NCBI RefSeq assembly: GCF_002197845.1
Contig: NZ_NIDE01000020.1
Location: 1 to 64,000 of the forward strand
Reading direction: 5' to 3'
Source of the DNA: Fimbriiglobus ruber
GTDB taxonomy: Bacteria > Planctomycetota > Planctomycetia > Gemmatales > Gemmataceae
Length of the DNA stretch: 64,000 bases
Shown here: piece after piece, positions 1 through 7,503 of the stretch
How the letters are laid out: every line of letters begins with the position of its first letter
Position numbering within the stretch: position 1 is the first letter of the stretch
Notes under the pieces: model-generated
The model's input: only the letters and a program-made list of their open reading frames with translations
Told to the model about the DNA's origin: nothing
The model's database searches: none
Translations under genes and position numbers: made by a program

Positions 1-4
1 GGAG

Positions 5-1537
5 TTGGCCGATGGCCTCAAGGTCGGGGCCGAGGCCACGCCCGTGCGCCGGGTCTACATTCCCAAGCCGGGGAGTGAAGAACTTCGGCCCCTGGGCATT
101 CCGACGCTGCACGACCGCGCGCTGCAGACGCTGGTGCGGTTCGCCCTGGAACCCGAATGGGAAGCCAGGTTCGAGCCCAACAGCTACGGGTTCCGCCCGG
201 GACGGTCCTGCTGGGATGCGATCGGAGCGATCTTCCAATCCGTCTCGAAGATGGACAAGTACGTCCTCGACGCCGACATCGCGAAGTGCTTCGACCGCAT
301 CGACCATGACGCGCTGCTCAAGAAGGTCAACGCTGGCCCGACCATCACCCGGCAACTCCGGGCGTGGCTCGAAGCCGGCATCCTCGACGGCGAGACGCTG
401 TTCCCCTCGGAACAGGGCACCCCGCAGGGCGGGGCCATCTCGCCGCTCCTGGCCAACATCGCGCTGCACGGACTGGAGGAACTGGTCCAGGCGCGGTTCC
501 CGAGACGACGGGAGTGGGTCAACGGAAAGGAGCAGAATATCGCACCCCCACACGTCATCCGGTACGCCGACGACTTCGTCGTCTTGCACAGGGACGAGGC
601 GGTCGTGAGGGAGGCCCGACAGGTCATCGCGGAGTGGTTGAAAGGGATGGGGCTGGAATTGAAACCGAGCAAGACCCGGGTCGGCCACACACTTCGGGAA
701 GTGGACGGCCGCGCCGGGTTCGACTTCCTGGGCTTCTCCGTCCGACAGTACCCCGTGGGGGCGTCGCGATCTGGTAGCAAGTCCAACGGACAGCGGATCG
801 GCTTCAAGACCCTCATCCGACCCAGCGCGGAGGCGGTGAAACGGCACGTGGCTCGACTCCGAGAGATACTCGACCGTCACAGGAATGCCCCGCAGGAGGC
901 CCTCATCGGCCACCTGAACCCGGTCATTCGCGGGTGGTCGATGTACTACTCGACGGTGGTCAGCAGCCAGACCTTCTCGAAGGTCCATCACGTGCTGTTC
1001 CAGATGCTCCGCGGCTGGGCCAACCGGCGGCACCCGAACAAGGGCGGTCGGTGGGTCGGACGGAAGTACTGGCGGGCCGGCGACGGCCTCGGCTGGATCT
1101 TCAAACCGCCCGGGAAGGCGGTCCGACTTGCCAGCCACATGGACACGAACATCGTGCGCCATGCCAAGGTACAGGATGCCCGCAGCCCGTTCGATGGCGA
1201 CTGGGTTTACTGGGGTAGCCGACTGGGGCGATACCCGGACGTGTTCCCGGCGGTCGCGAGACTGCTGAAGAACCAGAAGGGTCGGTGCCCGCGGTGCGGA
1301 CTGTTCTTCAAGCACGATGACGAGACGTGCGTCGATCACATCCAGCCGAAGTCCCAAGGCGGGGCGGCCGGTGGGTCGAACATCCAGCTCTTACATCTGC
1401 ACTGCCACCAGGGGAAGACGGCGGAGGACCGCCGTCGAGGTGTGAATGACAATCACCGAGTAACTGAGGAGCCGGATGAGGCGAAAGTCTCACGTCCGGT
1501 TCTGAAGCCGAGTCGGAGTGGCGACACTCCGGCTTAG
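5..1537 (+). CDS. ltrA: Group II intron reverse transcriptase/maturase with HNH endonuclease (N-terminus outside window)
   Basis: A multifunctional intron protein that reverse transcribes the intron RNA, helps it fold and nicks target DNA. The reading frame is open from the first bases; TTG at 5 is only the first start-like codon, and the true start lies upstream. Reverse-transcriptase blocks include the GTPQGG segment and the catalytic YADD near residue 187. A maturase (X) domain follows with WSMYYSTV and GRKYW. The C-terminal HNH domain (about residues 425-475) shows paired CPRCG and HLHCH cysteines and a VDHIQPKSQGG core. The last 23 or so codons translate domains V and VI, with the stop inside domain VI. 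All catalytic motifs seen are intact. Confidence 0.92.
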   Translation: MADGLKVGAEATPVRRVYIPKPGSEELRPLGIPTLHDRALQTLVRFALEPEWEARFEPNSYGFRPGRSCWDAIGAIFQSVSKMDKYVLDADIAKCFDRIDHDALLKKVNAGPTITRQLRAWLEAGILDGETLFPSEQGTPQGGAISPLLANIALHGLEELVQARFPRRREWVNGKEQNIAPPHVIRYADDFVVLHRDEAVVREARQVIAEWLKGMGLELKPSKTRVGHTLREVDGRAGFDFLGFSVRQYPVGASRSGSKSNGQRIGFKTLIRPSAEAVKRHVARLREILDRHRNAPQEALIGHLNPVIRGWSMYYSTVVSSQTFSKVHHVLFQMLRGWANRRHPNKGGRWVGRKYWRAGDGLGWIFKPPGKAVRLASHMDTNIVRHAKVQDARSPFDGDWVYWGSRLGRYPDVFPAVARLLKNQKGRCPRCGLFFKHDDETCVDHIQPKSQGGAAGGSNIQLLHLHCHQGKTAEDRRRGVNDNHRVTEEPDEAKVSRPVLKPSRSGDTPA

Positions 1538-1543
1538 GGTAAC
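1469..1543 (+). ncRNA. Group II intron domains V and VI
   Basis: Domain V is exactly 34 nt (1469-1502). It has complementary GAGCCGGATGAG and CTCACGTCCGGTTC arms around a GGCGAAAGTC centre, matching the bacterial consensus. Domain VI (about 1503-1543) has a GCGA-capped stem and an A-rich 3' flank that would hold the branch-point adenosine. Domain V is the catalytic metal-binding hairpin of the ribozyme. The protein frame runs through both domains. Confidence 0.85.
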
Positions 1544-1546
1544 AAC

Positions 1547-2081
1547 ACCACGCGGTCGAGCCGGCCGGGAAGGGCCCGGTCGTCGTCGCCCTGGACGAGT
1601 CTGGGAGCATGGCCGGGGACAAGATCCACACGGCCAAGGCGCTGGCCCTGGCCCTCGCCGGATCGCCCGCCAGCAACGTCGGTGGTGCGCGTTGATCGCG
1701 TACAGCGGCGACTCGGGCGAACGGCTGTTGCCGCTCCCCCCGGGCCGGTGGGACGAAACGAAGTTGCTGGACTGGCTGTCGGCGTTTATCGGGTGGGGGT
1801 CCGACATTGATGTCCCGGTCCGCGAGATGCCGCGGATGTACGCCGCCCTGAAGGCTCCGCCGGGGGTCACCGACCTGGTGTTCGTGACCGACGCCCGGTG
1901 CCGGTTGCCGGCGGACGTCCAGAAGGGCTTTCTGGATTGGAAGCGATCGGTCCAGGCCCGGCTCGTCAGCCTGGTCGTCGACAACCCGCCCGGCGACCTG
2001 AGCGCGATCAGCGACGAGGTTCACGCGGTCCGGTCCCTGGCCCCGGACGCGGCCGCCGTCGGCCGGGTGCTGTCGCTCTGA
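1547..2081 (+). pseudogene. VWA-domain (CoxE-like) protein, exon downstream of the intron, frameshifted
   Basis: The first exon is left of the window. After the intron the frame reads VVVALDESGSMAGDK, a MIDAS DxSGS metal-binding motif of VWA domains. At about 1659/1660 the frame breaks: one missing base (GCC-TGG expected, GCC-GG present) moves the coding to another frame, which continues with RQQRRWCALIAYSGDSGERLL and ends in a tidy VWA C-terminus at 2081. Proteins of this type usually pair with a MoxR-type AAA+ ATPase, which would be expected upstream. The gene is therefore doubly interrupted, by an excisable intron and by a 1-nt deletion that could be a sequencing error. Confidence 0.75.
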
Positions 2082-2184
2082 TGACCCGTGTCGTTCGTCC
2101 GGCCCGGTCGCGACCCGCCCGCGTGGCGGGACCGCGGCCGGGCCGATCCTTTTCCCCTCGCCCCGTTCCCCAGGAGTGTAACCC

Positions 2185-3050
2185 ATGACGACGAACCCGC
2201 CCGCCCCGTTCCCGGTCGCCGCCGGCGCCCGCCTGCTCGGGGAGGTGATCGCGTGGACGTGTTCGGGGGTGGCCGTCACCCACCCGGCCCTGGTCGCCGC
2301 CCTCCGGGACGCCGGGCTGGACGACGGGGTGGCCCGCGAACTCGCCCCCAAGCACGCGTTCACCCGGGCGTGCAAGAAGCTGTCCGACCAGCGGATCATC
2401 CGCCAGGTGGCCGAGGACGCGGCCACCGTCCGGTTCCAGTTCACCCACGAGAGCCGGGACGGGGACCGGTTCGCGTACACCCTGGAGACCCTGCTCGCCC
2501 TCGACAAGACCACGGGCCAGGTCACCTGCGACCTGCCCGGGCTGGCGACCCTGGCCCAGGAGCACCTCGACCACGCGATCGACGCGCGTTCGGGCGCCGA
2601 CGTGACCCGCGTCATTCAGAAGTTGTTCGACCGGCACGCCGACCTGTTCCCGGTGCGGCCCCAGGGCGGCGTCTATTTCATGCCGGACCGGCACACCGGG
2701 TTCGTCGACCGGGTGCAGGCCATGCTCGGGCGGATCAACGGCCAGATCCTGCGGTTCCCGGTCCCGGCGGGACGCCCGAGGGGGACCGGAGCGTCAAGGA
2801 GTCGGTGGCCGCCGGGCTGGCCGCCCTGGTCGACGACCACCGCAAGGCGGTCGCCCAGTTCGGGGACGACACCCGGGACGAGACGCTCAAGCGGGCCGCG
2901 AGCAAGATCCGGGTGACGCAATTCAAGATCCAGGCGTACGCCGAGTATCTGAGCGACGAGAAGGCCAAGCTCGACCGCGAGCTGACGGCCGCCCGGGACG
3001 CGTTGCGGCAGAAGGTCGAGCGGCTGGCCGCCGTCCTGGCCGTCGCGTGA
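2185..3050 (+). pseudogene. Uncharacterised helical protein, frameshifted
   Basis: ATG at 2185 follows a GGAGTG ribosome site. The first 195 or so residues (from MTTNPPAPFPVAAG) are coherent and globular, with a motif around VYFMPDRHTGFVDRV. At about 2769-2771 one base is missing in a GGCGGGA run. In the next frame the protein continues as TPEGDRSVKESVAAGLAALV and ends with a charged helical, coiled-coil-like tail at 3050. Repaired length is about 288 residues. I do not recognise a characterised family. It lies 100 nt after the VWA gene and probably belongs to the same operon. Confidence 0.6.
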
Positions 3051-3087
3051 CCCCCCGTTTCCCACCGCCCGGAGACCGATCCTGTCT

Positions 3088-3380
3088 GTGTCCCCCGAAG
3101 CCGGGCCGGTGCCCGCCCGCGACGTGCTGTTCGTGTCGACCCCGACCCTGTGGCCGGGTGGCCGTTTCTCCCGGTCGTCCGCCGGGCGGCGGACCGGGAG
3201 GAGGAGTTGGGAGTCGTGTTCGACGCCCTCGGGGCGTGCGGGCTGACCGGGTACCGCGCGACCGTATTCCACGGCAACCTGTTCGCCCTACCGCCGACCG
3301 TGGCCGCCCTGCTGGCCCTCCCGCGGGAGGTGTACGACGCGCCCGAGGAGGTCGTCCACCACGGGTGGCGGGTCGATTGA
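3088..3380 (+). pseudogene. Small uncharacterised protein (about 97 aa), frameshifted
   Basis: GTG at 3088 opens a frame reading SPEAGPVPARDVLFVSTPTLW. A missing G in the GGCCGGGTGG run near 3152 shifts it to GWPFLPVVRRAADREEELG, which ends VVHHGWRVD at 3380. The two halves join into one sensible small soluble protein. Without repair only the C-terminal 76 residues could be made, from GTG 3150. No domain is recognised. It sits between the helical protein and the clamp-like gene in the same orientation. Confidence 0.5.
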
Positions 3381-3402
3381 ACCCCGAACGGAGGTGACCG
3401 CC

Positions 3403-4707
3403 GTGATCGTGTGGAGTCGCGGGTCGGCCCGGGCGTTCCGGGCCCTGGCCCGCAAGTGTGTGGCCGGGCGGCCCCGGGGGCCGGCCCCGGTGGTCGTGTT
3501 CGAGGTCCGGGCCGGCACCCTGACCGTGTGGACGCGGACGGCCGACGCCGGGCTCGCGTACACCGCCCCGACCGACGGGACCGACCGGCGGCTATTGGTC
3601 CCGATGGCCACGCTGGCGGATGTCGAGGGAGGTGGGGACGAGCCGGTCGAGTGGGGAGTGGAAACCCCGCTCACGGGCACCGCCCGGTGGGCCGACCGGG
3701 GCGTCCCGCGGACCACCTCGTTCGACGCCGTCCGGCCCGACAAGTCGCACCGGCTGCCCGGCTTACCGGACGAGTGGCACCCAGTGCCGGACGGGTTCGT
3801 GAGTGCCCTCCACGAGTGCGGGCGGACGGCCGCGACCGAACCGGCCCGGTTCGCCCTGAACCGGGTGCAAGTGCGGGGTGCGACCGGGCAGGTGATCGGC
3901 ACCGACGGCCGGTCGGCGCTCGTGTGCGGCGGGTTCACCCTGCCGTTCCGCGACGACGTGTTGATCCCGGCCGTCCCGGTGTTCGGGGCCCGCGAGTGGA
4001 CCGCCGAGCCGGATGTCCGGGTCGGCCGGGCGGGCGGCCACCTGGTCGTGGCGGCCGGCCCGTGGCGTGTGTTCCTGTCGATCGACACCGCCGGCCGGTA
4101 CCCGGACGTGGCCGGCCTGGTCCCGAAGACCGCGACGACCACAATCGAAATCGCCGACGGGGACGCGGCCGCGCTGGCGGTGCAACTCGCCTCGCTTCCG
4201 GGGGCCGAGACCGACGATCGATCGGTGACCCTCGACACCGGGGGCGGGGTCGCGGTCCGGGCGCAGGACGAGGCGACCGGGCGGTTCGAGGAGGTCCGCC
4301 TGGCCCGGTCGACCGCGGCCGGCCCGCCCATCCAGGTAGCGATCGACCGGCGAATTCTGGCCCGCGCCCTCACCTTCGGGTGCGGGACCGTCCGCGTCAC
4401 CCCGGGCAAGCCGGTCGTGTTCGCGGGGGCGGACCGGGCCTTGATGTGCGTCGCCCTCGACCCGGCCCACGTGGTCGAACCCGCCGACACCGCCGCTCTC
4501 ACAACCCCGATCGAACGCCCCAGGAGGAGCGACATGAAGCACGAAACGAACGGCCCCCGCCGCCCGACCCGCCCGACCCGCCGCTTGATCCGGCCGACCC
4601 GCTGGCCGAGGCCGAGGGCCTCCGCGCGGCTCTGGCGGAGGCGGCCGGTCGGGCGGGTCGGCTGGTGGCCGCCCTCAAGGGGCAGAAGCGGGAGAAGAAG
4701 GTCCTGA
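3403..4707 (+). CDS. Putative DNA sliding-clamp-like (DnaN-fold) protein
   Basis: The start is taken as GTG 3403 because a CGGAGG ribosome site lies 8 nt upstream; GTG 3394 is also possible. Residues 120-250 or so read like a beta-clamp domain: FALNRVQVRG, IGTDGRSALVCGG, then FLSIDTAGRYPDVAGLVP, which resembles the GRFPDYxxVIP segment of DnaN. This is resemblance by eye only. There is no C-terminal M-R-L end typical of true clamps. The frame has no stop before ATG 4534 of the next gene and runs on as low-complexity Arg/Pro to 4707, so the natural C-terminus (probably near residue 375) seems lost or frameshifted. Confidence 0.45.
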   Translation: MIVWSRGSARAFRALARKCVAGRPRGPAPVVVFEVRAGTLTVWTRTADAGLAYTAPTDGTDRRLLVPMATLADVEGGGDEPVEWGVETPLTGTARWADRGVPRTTSFDAVRPDKSHRLPGLPDEWHPVPDGFVSALHECGRTAATEPARFALNRVQVRGATGQVIGTDGRSALVCGGFTLPFRDDVLIPAVPVFGAREWTAEPDVRVGRAGGHLVVAAGPWRVFLSIDTAGRYPDVAGLVPKTATTTIEIADGDAAALAVQLASLPGAETDDRSVTLDTGGGVAVRAQDEATGRFEEVRLARSTAAGPPIQVAIDRRILARALTFGCGTVRVTPGKPVVFAGADRALMCVALDPAHVVEPADTAALTTPIERPRRSDMKHETNGPRRPTRPTRRLIRPTRWPRPRASARLWRRRPVGRVGWWPPSRGRSGRRRS

Positions 4708-4763
4708 CCCAGGTGTGGGCCGGGCTCCGGCAACTCAACCTCGGGCCGGGGGGACAGCCGTGA
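4534..4763 (+). pseudogene. Small Pro-rich/coiled-coil protein, frameshifted
   Basis: A perfect AGGAGG at 4522-4527 precedes ATG 4534 (MKHETNG). A missing base in the GGCCCCCGCCG run shifts the frame to PPDPPDPPLDPADPLAEAEG, followed by a helical stretch ending QVWAGLRQLNLGPGGQP at 4763. Repaired length is about 76 residues. The stop overlaps the GTG of the next gene (GTGA), indicating translational coupling. Function unknown. Confidence 0.5.
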
Positions 4764-5299
4764 CCGGGGTCCTCCGCACGCAATTGACGACCCTGGCGGC
4801 GACCATCGCCGACCTGAAGGAGCGGGTCCGGGTGGCCGTCGCCGGGGAGTTGGCCCGGGCGGTCAGCGCGGCCGTCCAGCAGGTCGTCCAGGCCGTCGCC
4901 GCCGGCCGCACCACCGAACCCGTATCCGAATCCCGGCGGCGCCCGGCGGACCGGTGGGCGGACGACGAGGACGACTGGGATCGGACTCGCGACCCGTGGG
5001 CCGACGACCGGGGCCGCATGAGCCGCGAATCGGCCGCCCGGGGCGAGGACCGTCCGACCGACCCACGGGGCATCGGCCTGACGACCGCCGTCGCGGCCGG
5101 CATCTTCGTCGCCCGCTGGTGGCTCCTTCGCCGCGGCACCCTGCTGGCCGCCGCCGGTCTCGGCCTGGGGGTCGGGCTCCTCGGGGTGGTCGGCGGGCCG
5201 GCCGCCCGGACGGCCGTCGCCGTTCTGGCCGCCGCCGCCGACGTCCTGGGCGCGACCGACGCCCTCGGGGCCGGCGCCGCCCACCTCGAAGACGGTTAA
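4760..5299 (+). CDS. Uncharacterised membrane protein with N-terminal helix
   Basis: GTG 4760 overlaps the TGA of the previous gene by 4 nt. The 179-residue protein starts with an amphipathic helix (QLTTLAATIADLKERVRV), then a charged linker rich in Asp and Arg, then one or two hydrophobic segments (about residues 112-175, ending in an Ala/Gly/Val stretch around LGLGVGLLGVVGG). The layout resembles the next gene product, suggesting two related membrane components. No known domain is recognised. Confidence 0.6.
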   Translation: MTGVLRTQLTTLAATIADLKERVRVAVAGELARAVSAAVQQVVQAVAAGRTTEPVSESRRRPADRWADDEDDWDRTRDPWADDRGRMSRESAARGEDRPTDPRGIGLTTAVAAGIFVARWWLLRRGTLLAAAGLGLGVGLLGVVGGPAARTAVAVLAAAADVLGATDALGAGAAHLEDG

Positions 5300-5462
5300 C
5301 CCAAATTCCCACTCCGGACGGGCCGGCGCCCGCACCCAGCCCCGGGGCTTCGCCCGCGGGTCACAGCCGGGGTCCGCCACCGTCCGGCGTCGGGTTGATT
5401 GCTCACCCGAACCAAGCCACCACACCACCGTTATCCACCATTTGTTCCCAAGGAGAAAGATC

Positions 5463-6089
5463 ATGAGCGTCACCGCGCCCTCGATGAACGGCCGGCCCCA
5501 GCGGAAGCAACTGGCCGACCAGCTCGACCGCCTGGACACGATCATCGACGCCCTGGCCGACGCCCTGCCCCAGGCGGTCGCCGACGCTTGTCGGGACGGC
5601 GCCCGGCAGGCCGTCCGCGATGCCGTCGTCGAGATCCTGAGCAACCCCGAGCTGCGAAGCTTGATCGCAGGCCCGGCCGTACCGGCCACCCCAGCCACCC
5701 CGGCCGCTGAAGCCACCCCGACCCCGCCGCCGGGTCCGGGGACATTCGCCCGCTTCGCGACCGCCGCCCGGGCCTCCGCGGCCAAGATCGCCGCCGCGGC
5801 CCACTCGCTCGCCTCCGACGCGGCGTCCGCGACCGTGACGACCGTTGCCGCCGTCCGCGCCCGGGTGGCGGGGGCCGCGGCGACGGCCCGGACCGTGGCC
5901 GGTGTCCTGCCAGTCCGGCGGATCGCCCTGATCGGGTTGGGCGTCGGAGCGGTCACGGCCGCCGTCAGTTACGTCGCCCCGCACGGGCTGTCGGCCACCC
6001 TGGCCGGCGCCGGCGGGGCGGCCACCGCGGTCGGCGTCCAGGTCGGCGTGTGGGCCCGGGACGCCGCCCGCCGACTCGGCCTCGCGTAA
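5463..6089 (+). CDS. Uncharacterised membrane protein, partner of the preceding gene product
   Basis: ATG 5463 follows CAAGGAGAAAG, a good ribosome site. The 208-residue protein has an N-terminal helix (KQLADQLDRLDTIIDALADA), a Pro/Thr linker around residue 85 and an Ala-rich helical region. It ends with a hydrophobic C-terminus (about 155-195, with IALIGLGVGAVTAAVSYVAP), probably one or two membrane spans. The 163-nt gap before it is GC-rich and shows no clear terminator. Function unknown. Confidence 0.65.
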   Translation: MSVTAPSMNGRPQRKQLADQLDRLDTIIDALADALPQAVADACRDGARQAVRDAVVEILSNPELRSLIAGPAVPATPATPAAEATPTPPPGPGTFARFATAARASAAKIAAAAHSLASDAASATVTTVAAVRARVAGAAATARTVAGVLPVRRIALIGLGVGAVTAAVSYVAPHGLSATLAGAGGAATAVGVQVGVWARDAARRLGLA

Positions 6090-6284
6090 CGTCACCGCCT
6101 ACCGAGGCAGGGTCTCCGACGATCGCCCGGCCGGTCCCGCACTCGCCCCCGAGTGCGCGAGCCCGTGCGGAGGAGCATCAAGTCCCAGACTCGCCCGGCG
6201 GCGACCGCCGCTCCGCCAGCATCTTTCGCCCTTAACCGCGTCGCCGGGCGCCGCACCCGGCGCGGCGGCGTTCCGGAGATTGCC

Positions 6285-6491
6285 ATGCCCGACACGCCCG
6301 CCGATCGCGTCGTCTTCGACGAACTCCACGTGACCCTGCTGATCCCCCGCGACCTGTCCGACACCGCCGTCGAGAGGGCCCGCCGGGTCGTTAACGGCCG
6401 GCCGTTCGTGGGCCGGGTGCGGCGGGCCATTGCCGACGTTCTGACCCGAAGTCCATCGCTCGCACCGGTCGCGGTCGTTGTCACCCGATGA
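6285..6491 (+). CDS. Small uncharacterised protein (68 aa)
   Basis: ATG 6285 has CGGAGATTGCC upstream (GGAG about 10 nt away). The product is MPDTPADRVVFDELHVTLLI... ending VAVVVTR, a compact alternating strand/helix pattern. A longer in-frame start at 6153 would translate Arg/Ala-rich sequence with no ribosome site, so the short form is preferred. It closes the VWA/clamp-like cassette. No family recognised. Confidence 0.5.
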   Translation: MPDTPADRVVFDELHVTLLIPRDLSDTAVERARRVVNGRPFVGRVRRAIADVLTRSPSLAPVAVVVTR

Positions 6492-6662
6492 CAGCCCGTG
6501 ACTTCGCCCACCGCCGGCCGCTCAATGGGAGATTTGATGACGAGTCCGTCGCGGTTGTCGTTTGGTCCGTAGATGTGAGACATTAGAGTAGGAATGGTGC
6601 GACTCGCCGGGCCGGGCGCGACAGATCTTTGTTGTTGGTCCGGGTCTCACCGCCATCCGACT

Positions 6663-6690
6663 GGCCCGGACGGCGGCCGCCGTCCGGGCC
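6663..6690. repeat. Perfect 28-bp palindrome
   Basis: The stretch beginning GGCCCGGACGGCGG reads identically on both strands around a central GCGGCCGC. It lies in the 171-1107 nt downstream of the last cassette gene and could form a cruciform or a transcript hairpin. There is no T-run after it. Confidence 0.7.
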
Positions 6691-6757
6691 GGGAATCTGT
6701 CAACAAGGTGTTTTCTCGACCCTTGTCCGATCTGATGGGGGAACGCGCCGGGGCATC

Positions 6758-6791
6758 GTCCGTGCCGTAAGGGCACGGACAACTTTTTCTT
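6758..6791 (+). terminator. Rho-independent terminator after the left cassette
   Basis: A GTCCGTGCC/GGGCACGGAC stem with a GTAA loop is followed by AACTTTTTCTT, a classic intrinsic terminator on the plus strand. It would end transcription from the cassette and insulate it from the CRISPR array. Confidence 0.8.
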
Positions 6792-7088
6792 AACTATCGA
6801 CGACGATTCACGATTCACAGCCGAATGGCACCCTGCGTCGCGTGGGAGCAAGTCATCGCGCACCAGCATGGGCGGCTCGGTCGGAGACCTTGTAAGATCG
6901 CCCCGAATCAGCCCACCCGCCGGCCAACCCCGCCCGAGCCAACTTGGCCACAGTCTCACATGTCGGCCGCGACAATCGTCTCGTGCGCGTCGGGGTGGAC
7001 CGCGTCTTTGTGTTGGACCCGGCCGACGTCCACCACGTTGGCCAGCGTTTCGCGTCGCCTTGTCGACGTCATTGATTCAAACTATGCA

Positions 7089-7470
7089 GGTTATTTTCCC
7101 GCGACGCCGAAAGGCGTTGAGCACAACGACGACAACCGTTCGCCTCAGGACTACGACCCCGGCGGGATGAACGCAGTGACGCCGAACGGCGTTGAGCACC
7201 GACCGCGGCGGCCGGTGATGGAACGGGCGGCGAGTGATGAACGCAGTGATGCCGAACGACGTTGAGTACTCGTTGATCGTCGCATCGGGATGGGCCTTCC
7301 TCCCGTGATGAATGCGGTGATGCCGAACGGCGTTGAGCACCCCGGAACGAGCTGCACGGCCGGGCGATGTCCCCCGCGATCAACGTGATGAACGCAGTGA
7401 TGCCGAACGGCATTGAGCACAGCCTGCGCACCAAGATCGCCGCGCCGGCCCGGGTGTGATGAACGCAGTA
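7089..7470. CRISPR. Degenerate CRISPR array, 6 repeats, no cas genes
   Basis: Repeats are 36 nt, consensus starting GTGATGAACGCAGTGATG and ending GCCGAACGGCGTTGAGCAC. Units: 7089-7124 (5' half degenerate), 7164-7199, 7234-7269, 7305-7340, 7385-7420, and 7456-7470 (truncated after 15 nt). Spacers are 39, 34, 35, 44 and 35 nt and unrelated to each other. Repeats differ at 1-4 positions, so the array is old or inactive. The degenerate unit suggests the leader-distal end is on the left if the array is read that way, but the right end is cut off. No cas gene is present in the window. Short ORFs across the array are artefacts of the repeat frame. Confidence 0.85.
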
Positions 7471-7503
7471 AGGAGTCGCGCCAAAATAAGTTACCGGAAT
7501 TAG

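Larger units (their letters stand above)
1..1546 (+). mobile_element. Group II intron, 3' portion (5' end outside window)
   Basis: This is a retroelement whose RNA self-splices and whose protein supports splicing and retrohoming. The window opens inside the intron, so domains I-III lie to the left. Visible parts are the maturase ORF, a 34-nt domain V at 1469-1502 with the GAGCC...GGTTC stem and an AGGCGAAAGTCT centre, and a domain VI hairpin (GGAGTG-GCGA-CACTCC) at about 1515-1530. The 3' splice site is near 1546, judged only from where VWA coding resumes, so it may be off by a few bases. The intron interrupts a VWA-domain gene on the same strand. Confidence 0.88.

Noticed and set aside
3411-5466. 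Long ORFs on the other frames and strand of the left cassette (for example 450 and 485 codons).
   Set aside because: They are Arg/Pro/Gly-rich shadows typical of GC-rich DNA with no start signals or coherent motifs.
6825-7434. Several overlapping ORFs of 87-146 codons on both strands.
   Set aside because: They lie across the CRISPR repeats and their leader region, and their repeating peptides are translations of the 36-nt repeat.
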